Source: Bacillus sp. T3 (lineage in GTDB: Bacteria > Bacillota > Bacilli > Bacillales > Cytobacillaceae). Taken from it: a DNA stretch of 64,000 nucleotides. The notes under the pieces are model-generated. The model worked only from the letters and a program-made list of their open reading frames with translations, ran no database searches and was not told where the DNA came from. Position 1 is the first letter of the stretch. Each line of letters starts with the position of its first letter. Both the position numbers and the translations under genes were made by a program. Positions 1 to 7,862 of the stretch are shown here, piece by piece. The stretch lies in the NCBI RefSeq assembly GCF_033449965.1, contig NZ_CP137761.1, positions 1,426,001-1,490,000 on the forward strand, in the 5' to 3' direction.

Positions 1-708
1 TGGAGTCCTTCAACGCTTTCCATCGGTTATTTTCAAAAGGTAGAAAAAGAAATAGATATGGATGCTGTCAAAAGACATGGTTTAGGTTTTGTGCGTAGAC
101 CTACAGGGGGGCGCGGTGTTTTGCATGAACACGAGCTCACATATAGCGTTATTGTTTCAGAAGACCACCCAGAAATGCCGAAAACTGTAACAGAAGCCTA
201 TCGCGTTATTTCTGAAGGAATTTTGAAAGGATTTCAATATTTAGGGCTCGAAGCGTATTTTGCGGTTCCACGCTCGGAAGAAGAGAAGGAATCATTAAAA
301 AATCCTCGATCTGCTGTTTGCTTTGATGCCCCAAGCTGGTATGAGCTAGTTGTGGAAGGTAGAAAGGTGGCAGGGAGTGCTCAGACTAGACAAAAAGGGG
401 TCATCCTCCAGCACGGTTCGATTCTTTTAGACTTGGATGAGGATAAGTTGTTTAGTTTATTTAAATATCCTAATGAGCGAGTGAAAGAGCGAATGCAAAA
501 GGCTTTTAAAAATAAAGCTGTAGCGATTAATGAAATTAGCAGCCGAAAAATTACCCTATCAGAAGCGAAAGATGCGTTTTGGAAGGGATTTTCAGAGGGC
601 TTAAATATTGATTTAGTGCCATACGAATTAAACGAAGAGGAACTAGAATTTGTCCACAAGCTGGCCAAAGAGCGCTACGAAAATGATGGATGGAATTATA
701 AGCGGTAA
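1..708 (+). CDS. lipM: Octanoyl-[GcvH]:protein N-octanoyltransferase LipM (5' end missing)
   Basis: The reading frame is open from the first base of the window, so the N-terminus (about 40 residues) lies outside. The visible start reads WSPSTLSIGYFQ, then RRPTGGRGVLHEHELTYS, the conserved lipoate/octanoate transferase core. A Cys in the motif SAVCFDAPSWYE, 107 residues into the fragment, matches the catalytic cysteine of LipM, followed by the conserved Lys in GRKVAGSAQTR. The family moves octanoyl from acyl carrier protein to GcvH in lipoate synthesis. The order lipM-...-yqhO-yqhP is that of the B. subtilis yqhM region. The homologue LipL shares the fold, but the neighbourhood favours LipM. 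A strong terminator follows directly. Confidence 0.88.
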   Translation, partial: WSPSTLSIGYFQKVEKEIDMDAVKRHGLGFVRRPTGGRGVLHEHELTYSVIVSEDHPEMPKTVTEAYRVISEGILKGFQYLGLEAYFAVPRSEEEKESLKNPRSAVCFDAPSWYELVVEGRKVAGSAQTRQKGVILQHGSILLDLDEDKLFSLFKYPNERVKERMQKAFKNKAVAINEISSRKITLSEAKDAFWKGFSEGLNIDLVPYELNEEELEFVHKLAKERYENDGWNYKR

Positions 709-742
709 AAAATAAAAAGCGATGATTCGCTTTTTATTTTTT
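709..742 (+). terminator. Rho-independent terminator of lipM
   Basis: A near-perfect inverted repeat, an A-rich arm with AAAAAGCGA and its complement TCGCTTTTT around a TGAT loop, ends in a T run right after the lipM stop codon. Confidence 0.85.
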
Positions 743-886
743 ATGATTATTTTCTGAAAAAAAGAAGTGCAAGGTTTAAATTATGTTGAAATTTCTCTTT
801 TTATGATGAATTTCCGCGATTTTCTCTTTATTTCTCTTAATTATAGATATTTTTAAGTTTGACAAAATAATGGTTTTTTGAATTGA

Positions 887-935
887 ACACAATATATAGT
901 GGTGTCGAAAATATTGCGAACACAATATATTGAAT
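887..935 (+). promoter_or_regulatory. Tandem NrdR boxes upstream of nrdJ
   Basis: ACACAATATATAGTGG at 887-902 and ACACAATATATTGAAT at 920-935 match the NrdR consensus ACACWATATATWGTGT at about 15 and 13 of 16 positions. Their starts are 33 bp apart, close to three helical turns, the usual arrangement for cooperative NrdR binding. A TTGACA hexamer lies upstream at 859-864, but no convincingly spaced -10 was found. The pair implies repression of nrdJ when dATP is plentiful (known of the NrdR family). Confidence 0.82.
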
Positions 936-1050
936 TAAGCCGATGGATGTGATAACTTTATGATTATTAAAGAACAGCTAGATTTACAAATGGTTCTATC
1001 AAATGTCAAATGAGGACTTAGTAGAACAATTTTTTGAAGGAGATGTGATC

Positions 1051-1869
1051 ATGTCTGTTGTGCTACCAAAAAAAATGAATATGAACATTGAGAGACTGAA
1101 CGAGGATATCCGATTATTTCCACAGGTGCATCCGATAACCCCTGATATGAATCTTACTCATAAAGGTGTATCAAGGCTTGTTATGCTAGATCGGTATACG
1201 TTTAAAGATACGGAAAAAATTACGCTAACATCTGGAGATTTCGTCGTTCTTACGATTAAAGAGGATCCAAAATTCCCAGCACGCGGACTTGGTTTTATTG
1301 TAGATATTGATTGGGAAAACAAGATGGCAACCGTTCTAGTTGATGAGGAATTCCGCGGAGTGTTAGATGATCCGCAGGAAGCGACGACTGGTGTAATCAG
1401 ACGTCCTCTTGATGTGATTGAGAAGCCTCTTGAGGTTTACTATGAGCAAATTGCCAAGCGTAATGCCACAGGTCTTTCTTCAGTCGAAAAAACGGAAGAG
1501 AAGCGGAAGGAATGGTTCGATAAGTTCTATCAAGAACTTGTGAACTTAAACTTTATACCGGCAGGTCGCGTATTATACGGTGCTGGAGCAGGCACAGAGG
1601 TAACGTTCTTTAACTGTTACGTTATGCCGTTTGTCCCGGATTCTCGTGAGGGGATTTCTGAGCACCGAAAGCAGGTCATGGAAATCATGAGCCGTGGCGG
1701 TGGAGTTGGAACGAATGGTTCAACGCTTCGTCCACGAAACACGCTGGCAAAAGGTGTAAATGGAAAATCATCCGGTTCAGTTTCCTGGTTGGATGATATT
1801 GCGAAGCTAACACATCTTGTTGAGCAAGGTGGGTCAAGACGTGGAGCTCAGATGATCATGCAAGCGGAT
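1051..1869 (+). CDS. nrdJ: Adenosylcobalamin-dependent ribonucleotide reductase NrdJ, exon 1
   Basis: This is the first 273 codons of a class II ribonucleotide reductase, which reduces ribonucleotides to deoxyribonucleotides using adenosylcobalamin and no oxygen. The ATG at 1051 follows a GAAGGAG ribosome binding site at about 1036; an in-frame ATG at 1003 has none. Visible family motifs are NFIPAGRVLYGAG, FFNCYVMPF (substrate-site cysteine), SRGGGVGTNGSTLRPR and QGGSRRGAQM. The frame hits TAA two codons after QAD, but the protein resumes exactly at 3009 (WHPDIVEFII). The missing 1139 nt is a group I intron, so the spliced product is about 854 residues, a normal length. The intron sits just after the conserved RRGAQM segment. 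Confidence 0.93.
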
Positions 1870-1926
1870 TAACAAAAATGACAAATTGCAGAAAAAATTA
1901 TATAATTCCCTTATAGAACGTACGTT

Positions 1927-1938
1927 CCTTTCGGAAGG
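1927..1938 (+). promoter_or_regulatory. Hairpin overlapping the endonuclease ribosome binding site
   Basis: CCTT (1927-1930), a TCGG loop and AAGG (1935-1938) form a short stem whose 3' arm is part of the GGAAGGTGG ribosome binding site for the GTG start at 1947. It could limit translation of the endonuclease. The stem is only four pairs, so it is a modest prediction. Confidence 0.45.
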
Positions 1939-1946
1939 TGGTCTAG

Positions 1947-2729
1947 GTGGAATTAAATAAAGAATTTTTGTATCGTAGGTATGTTTTAGAAAATCAAACT
2001 ATAACTCAGATAGCGAATGAATTAGGGGTAACAATTCACATTGTAAAATCACGTTTAAGGCGTTTTGGTATTAGGAAAAAACCATTTAAGTTTGGTGATA
2101 AAATTTATGACAATAAAGAATGGTTATTTCATCAATACGTAACTTTAAAAAAGGGTTATTCAGTGATTGCAAATGAACTAGGGGTAAGTTATACAACAAT
2201 TTTAGACCGAATTATTGCATTTGGCTGGGATATAAGAGGTCATAATGAAATTGATAAAGCTGCTGCTAGAAGGGGATTAAAACATTCAATAGAATCACTG
2301 GAAAAAATAAAATTATCTAGAGTGAAAAATCGTGTTAAGGAAAATTGTCATTACTGTAATAAAGGTTTTGAAAGAAGGTTTTCTTTATCAACTAGATCTA
2401 AGAAATCATTTTGTAGTAACGACTGTTTCCGACTTTATCTCAAGGCAAATAGAGTCGTGCCAAACAAAGTAGTCTATTCCGCGGAGTATAAGGAATGGAG
2501 GAATCTTGTTTATAGAAGAGACGGTTATAGGTGCAAAATGCCTGGATGTGATTCAAGCTCTAGAAATATTGCAGCCCATCATATTTACCCTAAAAGAAAT
2601 TATCCTGAGAAACAGTTTGATCTAAAAAATGGTATAACTTTATGTAAAAAATGCCATGAAAAAACCTACGGTAGAGAAGAGCAATTTATTGAGATACTAG
2701 TCCGCGTCGTTCAGAAAATGAACGACTAG
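1947..2729 (+). CDS. Intron-encoded HNH homing endonuclease
   Basis: A 260-residue protein starting at GTG 1947 behind GGAAGGTGG. The N-terminal half holds two helix-turn-helix-like segments (TITQIANELGVTIHIVKSRL at about 18-37 and SVIANELGVSYTTILDRI at about 72-89), likely DNA-recognition modules. A zinc-binding region follows (CHYC about 134-137, then CSNDC). The C-terminus has a canonical HNH nuclease: RDGYRCKMPGC, then AAHHIYPKRN and NGITLCKKCHE. Such enzymes cut intronless alleles to spread the intron. The last ten codons also encode the intron's internal guide sequence and P2 hairpin. The frame is intact, so the element may still be mobile. Confidence 0.92.
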   Translation: MELNKEFLYRRYVLENQTITQIANELGVTIHIVKSRLRRFGIRKKPFKFGDKIYDNKEWLFHQYVTLKKGYSVIANELGVSYTTILDRIIAFGWDIRGHNEIDKAAARRGLKHSIESLEKIKLSRVKNRVKENCHYCNKGFERRFSLSTRSKKSFCSNDCFRLYLKANRVVPNKVVYSAEYKEWRNLVYRRDGYRCKMPGCDSSSRNIAAHHIYPKRNYPEKQFDLKNGITLCKKCHEKTYGREEQFIEILVRVVQKMND

Positions 2730-3008
2730 AAAATCGGGTGAATTGCAGGGAAATCCTTAGAGACATGTAAGCCACAACGTGATTGGAAACGATGAGCGTG
2801 ATGGCTCTAAAAATTACATGTATTGGACAATCTGCAGCCAAGCGTCATAGGGCAAAGGTTATGGCGAAGGTTCAACGACTAGAGAGTGAGTCCCAACAAT
2901 AAACTCTCATAAGCGCCCGGCCCCAAACAGATTATGCTGTGGGTGATGATATAGTCTAGGCCGACTACCCAGTGTAGTGGAAATATCCTGAAAGGGACGG
3001 TATAAACG

Positions 3009-4754
3009 TGGCATCCTGATATTGTTGAATTTATTATTTCAAAAATGCAGAACCCAAGAATTTTGCGTTTCTTGATTGAAAATACACAAGATGAAACAAT
3101 TAAAAAAATAGCAAAAGATAAGTTGAAATTCACTCCACTTACAGAACAAGAAAAAGCAATGTACCAAGGGATCATCAATTACAAAAATATCCCTGGTTAT
3201 GGTGGCTTTGACCTTCAGATTATTGCTGACGCTGAGGAAAAGTTAAGCGAGGGTGGAAATTACAGCGTTCATAATTCTGAATTCTTAACAGGTGCAAACA
3301 TTTCTGTTTGCTTAACAAAAGAATTCATGGAAGCTGTTGAAAACGATGGCGATTATGAGCTCCGTTTCCCAGACGTTGAAAGCTATGATGCTGAGGGAAT
3401 GAAAATCTACAACGAAGAATGGCACAAGGTTGGGGATGTACGCGAGTGGGAAAAACTTGGTTACAAGGTTCGTACTTATAAGAAAATCAAAGCAAAAGAG
3501 CTTTGGAATCTTATCAACATTTGCGCAACATACTCTGCAGAACCTGGTATCTTCTTTATCGATAATGCAAACGACATGACTAACGCTCAAGCTTATGGTC
3601 AAAAAGTTGTTGCAACAAATCCGTGTGGGGAACAACCCCTTGCACCATATTCAGTCTGTAACCTTGCTGCTGTAAACTTAGCTGAAATGGCAGACAAAGA
3701 AACAAAAACAGTTAACTATGAAAAATTAAAGCGTACTGTTGAAGTTGGCGTACGCATGCAGGATAACGTTATTGAAGCTACTCCATACTTCTTAGAAGAT
3801 AATAAAACACAAGCCCTCAGCGAGCGCCGTGTTGGACTAGGTGTAATGGGCTTACATGACTTACTCATTTATTGTGAAACTGAATATGGCTCTGACAAAG
3901 GAAATGAGCTAGTCAACAAAGTGTTTGAAACAATCGCAACGACTGCTTACCGTACTTCTGTTGAACTGGCAAAAGAAAAGGGAAGCTTCCCATTCTTAGT
4001 AGGGAACACAGAAGAAGAAACAAATCGTCTTCGTGAAGCATTTATCAATACTGGTTTCATGAAAAAAATGCCTGAAGATGTGCGCGAATCAATCTTAGAA
4101 AACGGAATTCGCAATTCACACTTATTGACTGTTGCTCCCACAGGATCCACTGGGACGATGGTTGGGGTCTCAACAGGCCTAGAACCATATTTCTCCTTTT
4201 CTTATTACCGTAGCGGTCGTCTAGGTAAATTTATTGAAGTAAAGGCAGATATCGTCCAAGAATATTTGGATAAACACCCTGAAGCAGATCCAAGTAACCT
4301 ACCAAATTGGTTTGTTACAGCAATGGAGTTGGCACCTGAAGCACATGCAGATGTACAGTGCATTATCCAACGCTGGATTGACAGCTCGATTAGTAAAACT
4401 GTTAATGCTCCTAAAGGTTACAGCGTTGAGCAGGTTGAAAAGGTTTATGAACGTCTTTACAAGGGTGGAGCTAAAGGCGGTACTGTTTACGTTGACGGAT
4501 CACGTGACAGCCAGGTTTTAACCTTAAAAGCTGAAGAAAATAGCTTTGAAGAATCAAAAGAAATGTTAAAAGAAAAAGCGAAGAATCAACATGTTGTACT
4601 TGTTGATACGGTTATCGAACTTCGCAAAACAAATGTGACAATTGGATCTGAAGTCGGCAACACTTGTCCGGTTTGCCGTAAAGGAACAGTTGAAGAAATG
4701 GGCGGCTGCAACACTTGCACAAACTGTGGTGCACAATTAAAATGCGGTTTATAA
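3009..4754 (+). CDS. nrdJ: Adenosylcobalamin-dependent ribonucleotide reductase NrdJ, exon 2
   Basis: Exon 2 adds 581 residues in frame with exon 1 from codon TGG (WHPDIVEF). It carries the rest of the ten-stranded barrel: NPCGEQPLAPYSVCNLAAVN, containing the active-site Cys and Glu of the family; RRVGLGVMGLHDLL; and TVAPTGSTGTMVGVSTGLEP, the phosphate-binding segment. The C-terminus ends in a zinc-finger-like tail, CPVCRKGTVEEMGGCNTC, then TNCGAQLKCGL. The tail cysteines are thought to re-reduce the active site. Together with exon 1 this is a complete class II enzyme. It needs cobalamin, as do MutA and MutB later in the window. A strong terminator follows. Confidence 0.93.
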   Translation, partial: WHPDIVEFIISKMQNPRILRFLIENTQDETIKKIAKDKLKFTPLTEQEKAMYQGIINYKNIPGYGGFDLQIIADAEEKLSEGGNYSVHNSEFLTGANISVCLTKEFMEAVENDGDYELRFPDVESYDAEGMKIYNEEWHKVGDVREWEKLGYKVRTYKKIKAKELWNLINICATYSAEPGIFFIDNANDMTNAQAYGQKVVATNPCGEQPLAPYSVCNLAAVNLAEMADKETKTVNYEKLKRTVEVGVRMQDNVIEATPYFLEDNKTQALSERRVGLGVMGLHDLLIYCETEYGSDKGNELVNKVFETIATTAYRTSVELAKEKGSFPFLVGNTEEETNRLREAFINTGFMKKMPEDVRESILENGIRNSHLLTVAPTGSTGTMVGVSTGLEPYFSFSYYRSGRLGKFIEVKADIVQEYLDKHPEADPSNLPNWFVTAMELAPEAHADVQCIIQRWIDSSISKTVNAPKGYSVEQVEKVYERLYKGGAKGGTVYVDGSRDSQVLTLKAEENSFEESKEMLKEKAKNQHVVLVDTVIELRKTNVTIGSEVGNTCPVCRKGTVEEMGGCNTCTNCGAQLKCGL

Positions 4755-4769
4755 AATAGGAACGAGAAA

Positions 4770-4806
4770 GAGGATGGGGCAAAGTCCCCATCCTCTGTTT
4801 TTTTTA
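4770..4806 (+). terminator. Terminator of nrdJ
   Basis: GAGGATGGGG, loop CAAAG, and TCCCCATCCTC form a GC-rich hairpin followed by nine or more T residues. Confidence 0.92.
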
Positions 4807-4980
4807 TTGATTAATGGTAAAGATCACCAACGAAATGTTTATCAAAAAATAGCAATATTTATATCTCTTGAGAATTTTCAAATTATTTTCTGCAATTTTT
4901 TCTTTGAAATTTGACATTTTGAGTGAATTTCGATAATTAAGGACTTTCTTTTAACAAAATAGCGATTTTTTGGCAAAATA

Positions 4981-5163
4981 TATGAACGTCTGAAACTGTA
5001 TATGCACGTTTTGGAACATATATGATAAAACTTAAAAAATATATGATACAACTTTTCTATTTTATGATACAACTTTTTAAATTTTTGCACGACTATCTCC
5101 TGATATGCTCATTAAAGTCAGGATATGCACACAAAAACCCCTAAATGCACGTCTACGTTAATC
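4981..5163 (+). repeat. Degenerate intergenic array, nine units of 20-21 nt
   Basis: Units begin with TATG or a close variant at 4981, 5001, 5021, 5042, 5063, 5084, 5104, 5124 and 5144, a period of 20 or 21 nt throughout. Typical openings are TATGCACGT, TATGATACAACTTTT and TATGAACGTC. No long reading frame or ribosome binding site fits. The whole stretch from 4807 to 5362 between nrdJ and splB holds no convincing gene. A second array of the same period but different sequence lies at 47736. Confidence 0.6.
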
Positions 5164-5319
5164 GTCCAATCAAGTAATTCTTAATCTCTGCCACAACCGC
5201 TGTCTACTAAAGACTCAACCGCTCAATCAAACATCCCCAACCTTGAACGACACTTTCTCATCGCCACCCTTACTGTCCCAATGGAAATATTTTTCCACGC
5301 CTCGTTTCTTCAAAATGTC

Positions 5320-5326
5320 CATACTA
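5320..5326 (+). promoter_or_regulatory. Possible forespore (sigma-G/F type) -10 element of splB
   Basis: CATACTA lies 36 nt before the splB start and equals the -10 consensus of sigma-G promoters, which drive spl in B. subtilis. I do not see a good -35 element at the expected distance, so this is tentative. Confidence 0.4.
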
Positions 5327-5362
5327 AAAACAGGTAATCTAAGAAAGAAAAGAGGGCAAACA

Positions 5363-6388
5363 ATGGAACCATTCACTCCCCAACTTGTGTTTATCGAACC
5401 TCAGGCACTAGAATATCCGCTCGGCCGTGAATTGAAACAAAAATTCACCGATATGGGGTTGGAAATAAGGGAAACAACCTCCCATAATCAGATTCGTGGG
5501 ATCCCTGGCGATAACGAACTACAGCAATACAGAAATGCAAAATCTACACTAGTAGTTGGTGTTAGAAGAACACTTAAATTCGATACATCCAAACCATCGG
5601 CGGAATATGCGATTCCGCTTGCTACAGGCTGCATGGGCCATTGTCATTACTGCTACTTACAAACAACTCTTGGAAGTAAGCCATACATTCGTACGTACGT
5701 CAATTTGGACGAAATTTTCGCTCAAGCCCAAAAGTACATGGATGAACGAAAGCCTGAAATAACCCGGTTTGAGGCTGCCTGTACATCCGATATCGTCGGG
5801 CTCGATCATCTCACTCATTCGCTCAAGAAAACAATAGAATTCATAGGCCAAACTGAGCACGGTCTCCTTCGGTTTGTAACGAAGTATCATCATGTCGACC
5901 ATCTTCTCGATGCTAAGCATAATGGGAAAACCCGATTTCGCTTTAGTGTCAATTCAAGGTATGTGATTAAGAATTTTGAGCCTGGTACATCATCCTTTGA
6001 TGAACGATTAGAAGGGGCCAGAAAGGTCGCTAATGCCGGTTATCCGCTTGGCTTTATCATTGCCCCTATCTACAAGCATGAAGGCTGGGAGGAAGGCTAT
6101 CATGAACTGTTTGAACGCCTAAGCGATTCATTACAAGGAATTGATACAACAGGGTTAACGTTTGAAATGATTCAGCACCGTTTTACAAAGCCTGCAAAGC
6201 GAGTAATTGAAAAAAGATATCCAAAGACGAAGCTCGAAATGGATGAAGAAAAACGAAAATATAAATGGGGTCGTTATGGGATTGGCAAGTATGTGTATCC
6301 TACCGACGAAGCACAAAACCTTGAGCAAACATTAAGAAACTATATTGGGACGTTTTTTCCTGAGGCTAAGATAGAATATTTTACTTAA
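5363..6388 (+). CDS. splB: Spore photoproduct lyase SplB
   Basis: A radical SAM enzyme that reverts 5-thyminyl-5,6-dihydrothymine (spore photoproduct) in DNA during germination. With the ATG at 5363 it is 341 residues, the family length, and its cysteines fall at family positions: C90, C94 and C97 in CMGHCHYC (4Fe-4S and SAM binding) and C140 in AACTSDIVG, the hydrogen-donor cysteine. Further conserved segments are GKTRFRFSVN, FEPGTSSFDER and KWGRYGIGKYVYP; it ends AKIEYFT. The open frame reaches back to 5243, but only METPF-type starts resemble the family. The ribosome binding site (AGAGGGC) is weak. No splA lies upstream, unlike the B. subtilis splAB operon. Confidence 0.93.
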   Translation: MEPFTPQLVFIEPQALEYPLGRELKQKFTDMGLEIRETTSHNQIRGIPGDNELQQYRNAKSTLVVGVRRTLKFDTSKPSAEYAIPLATGCMGHCHYCYLQTTLGSKPYIRTYVNLDEIFAQAQKYMDERKPEITRFEAACTSDIVGLDHLTHSLKKTIEFIGQTEHGLLRFVTKYHHVDHLLDAKHNGKTRFRFSVNSRYVIKNFEPGTSSFDERLEGARKVANAGYPLGFIIAPIYKHEGWEEGYHELFERLSDSLQGIDTTGLTFEMIQHRFTKPAKRVIEKRYPKTKLEMDEEKRKYKWGRYGIGKYVYPTDEAQNLEQTLRNYIGTFFPEAKIEYFT

Positions 6389-6462
6389 ATACATGTACAC
6401 CGTACTATTTTCATTTGCACCCGATTAAAGTGTATCGAGGAGTCTCGATAGGGGTGACATGG

Positions 6463-7359
6463 ATGATTATAGACGGTGTTTTCTCTGGAGGAGGGATTAA
6501 AGGCTTCGCGATTGCCAGTGCAATTGGGGAAGTGGAGAAGAATGGCTTCACCTTTGGTCGAGTAGCGGGAACCAGTGCAGGCTCCATTGTTGCTGCGATG
6601 GTGGCAGCGGGATATTCGAGTATGGAAATAGTTCATTTGCTAGAACAATTAGATGTTAATATCTTTAAGGATGAACGAAAAAGTGTGATTTTCCCAACAT
6701 TTGCAAGATGGCTGTTTATTTATTGGCGGATGGGGTTATATCGAGGAAATAAACTTGAAAATTGGATTAGTGAAATTTTATCCGCAAAGGGAATTCATAC
6801 ATTCTCTGACCTTCCCCCACACGCATTGAGGGTAGTTGCCTCAGATTTAACAAATGGCCGGATGCTCGTCTTGCCGGATGACCTTCAAAGTTATGGAATT
6901 TCGCCTGATGCTTTTCCCGTTGCTAAAGCGATTCGCATGAGCTGTAGTATCCCTTACTTTTTTGAACCCGTAAAAATAAAAACGTTTGATCGTTCAGATA
7001 TTGTTGTAGATGGAGGAGTATTAAGCAATTTTCCGATGTGGCTTTTTGATAAAGAACATGTGGATAAAACAAGGCCCGTCCTAGGAATTAAATTAACCAG
7101 TAAAACTCCAGAACTTCAAAAGAATAATGTAAACAATGCGATCAAGCTTCTTGAGGCATTATTTGAAACGATGATGAGTGCCCATGATTCACGTTATATT
7201 TCTAGAAAACACGAAAAGGATATTATCTTTATTCCTACTGAGGGGATTTCTGGAATCCATTTCGACATTACAGCAGATGAGCGGAAATACCTGATGGATG
7301 TTGGAAGGGAAAGTGCCGCACGATTTTTAAAAACATGGAGTTTCAATCATCAAGGATAA
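6463..7359 (+). CDS. yqhO: Patatin-like phospholipase family protein YqhO
   Basis: A 298-residue predicted serine acyl hydrolase of the patatin/RssA class. The oxyanion motif GGGIKG (about 9-14), the nucleophile elbow GTSAG (Ser about 38) and the catalytic aspartate motif DGG (in VVDGGVLSN) are all present. The start at 6463 (MIIDGVFSGGG) follows an AGGGGTGAC ribosome binding site; an ATG at 6415 has none. Substrate is not established for this family in Bacillus. Position between splB and yqhP, next to lipM-region genes, matches yqhO of B. subtilis. It converges on yqhP. Confidence 0.85.
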   Translation: MIIDGVFSGGGIKGFAIASAIGEVEKNGFTFGRVAGTSAGSIVAAMVAAGYSSMEIVHLLEQLDVNIFKDERKSVIFPTFARWLFIYWRMGLYRGNKLENWISEILSAKGIHTFSDLPPHALRVVASDLTNGRMLVLPDDLQSYGISPDAFPVAKAIRMSCSIPYFFEPVKIKTFDRSDIVVDGGVLSNFPMWLFDKEHVDKTRPVLGIKLTSKTPELQKNNVNNAIKLLEALFETMMSAHDSRYISRKHEKDIIFIPTEGISGIHFDITADERKYLMDVGRESAARFLKTWSFNHQG

Positions 7360-7372
7360 AAGACTGGGCAAA

Positions 7373-7445
7373 CGGAGCCAAAGTAAATGTAATCCAAACA
7401 GTTTAGGTCTTGAATAAGGAAAATGACCTAAAAGTATAGGCTCCG
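7373..7445. repeat. Nested inverted repeats in the yqhO-yqhP convergent gap
   Basis: CGGAGCC (7373-7379) is complementary to GGCTCCG (7439-7445). Inside it TTTAGGTC (7402-7409) is complementary to GACCTAAA (7425-7432). No T run follows the outer pair directly, so it is not a simple terminator. Function unknown. Confidence 0.5.
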
Positions 7446-7454
7446 CACTTGTGC

Positions 7455-7493
7455 AAAAAAAATCGAGTCAAAAAGAGGCTCGATTTTTCTTTT
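7455..7493. terminator. Bidirectional terminator between yqhO and yqhP
   Basis: AATCGAG and CTCGATTTTT flank a short loop, with T runs on both strands. It overlaps the last codons of yqhP. Confidence 0.75.
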
Positions 7494-7848
7494 TCCCTTT
7501 TTTTCCATCGATAACAGTTAAATGTGCAGTCGAACTTTTCTTCGTTTTAATATTTTTCTTCATTGTCGTAATCGCTGAAGCTGTACGGCGCGGATGAACC
7601 GTTGCTTCTTTTTGATGCATCCGTTTCTTTGACTTTTTTGCAGCTTTAATAAATGCTCGCTGCTCTCGTTTATCCGGGTTGGAAAGCAAGAACCGTTTCA
7701 CAATAAAATAAACGACCACACCTGCGATCAACATGACAGCTATACTTTTGATAAATCCGGTTGGATTGTCAATGTAACTACCTGCAACCCCAATAGCTGC
7801 CAATAGGACAAGACCCAATACAATAATAAATGAAGTTTGATTTTTCAA
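7468..7848 (-). CDS. yqhP: YqhP-like small membrane protein
   Basis: A 126-residue protein with two N-terminal transmembrane segments (about residues 6-24 and 34-55) and a very basic tail (KKSKKRMHQ, KKNIKTKKSS, KKGKKKN). The start is TTG at 7848, placed five bases after a strong GGGAGGTGG site; the frame extends further upstream, but without another site. The family is uncharacterised. Identity rests on position opposite yqhO, as in B. subtilis, and on architecture. Confidence 0.65.
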   Translation of the reverse strand: MKNQTSFIIVLGLVLLAAIGVAGSYIDNPTGFIKSIAVMLIAGVVVYFIVKRFLLSNPDKREQRAFIKAAKKSKKRMHQKEATVHPRRTASAITTMKKNIKTKKSSTAHLTVIDGKKGKKKNRASF

Positions 7849-7862
7849 GAAAGCCACCTCCC

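Larger units (their letters stand above)
1870..3008 (+). mobile_element. Group I self-splicing intron in nrdJ
   Basis: Exon 1 ends in T (1869) and the intron ends in G (3008), as group I splicing requires, and the reading frame is restored exactly. P1: exon bases GCGGAT (1864-1869) pair with GTCCGC (2700-2705), with the terminal U.G wobble at the splice site. P2: GTCGTTC 2706-2712 with GAACGAC 2720-2726. P4 core: GCAG 2745-2748 with CTGC 2832-2835. P5: ACATGTAA 2763-2770 with TTACATGT 2814-2821. P7: GACTA 2877-2881 with TAGTC 2952-2956, within the classic R and S elements. A P9-like hairpin, ACTAC...GTAGT, lies near 2964. The core resembles the phage-type IA introns of Bacillus. The endonuclease reading frame fills the P1 loop. 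Confidence 0.93.

Noticed and set aside
960..1050. Cobalamin riboswitch ahead of nrdJ
   Set aside because: The leader is under 100 nt after the NrdR boxes and lacks a B12-box-like sequence.
1861..1872. nrdJ as a truncated pseudogene
   Set aside because: The apparent stop is the first codon of a group I intron; the protein resumes exactly after the intron's terminal G.
4807..5362. CRISPR array in the nrdJ-splB gap
   Set aside because: Units are 20-21 nt without a constant repeat and distinct spacers; no cas genes are nearby.
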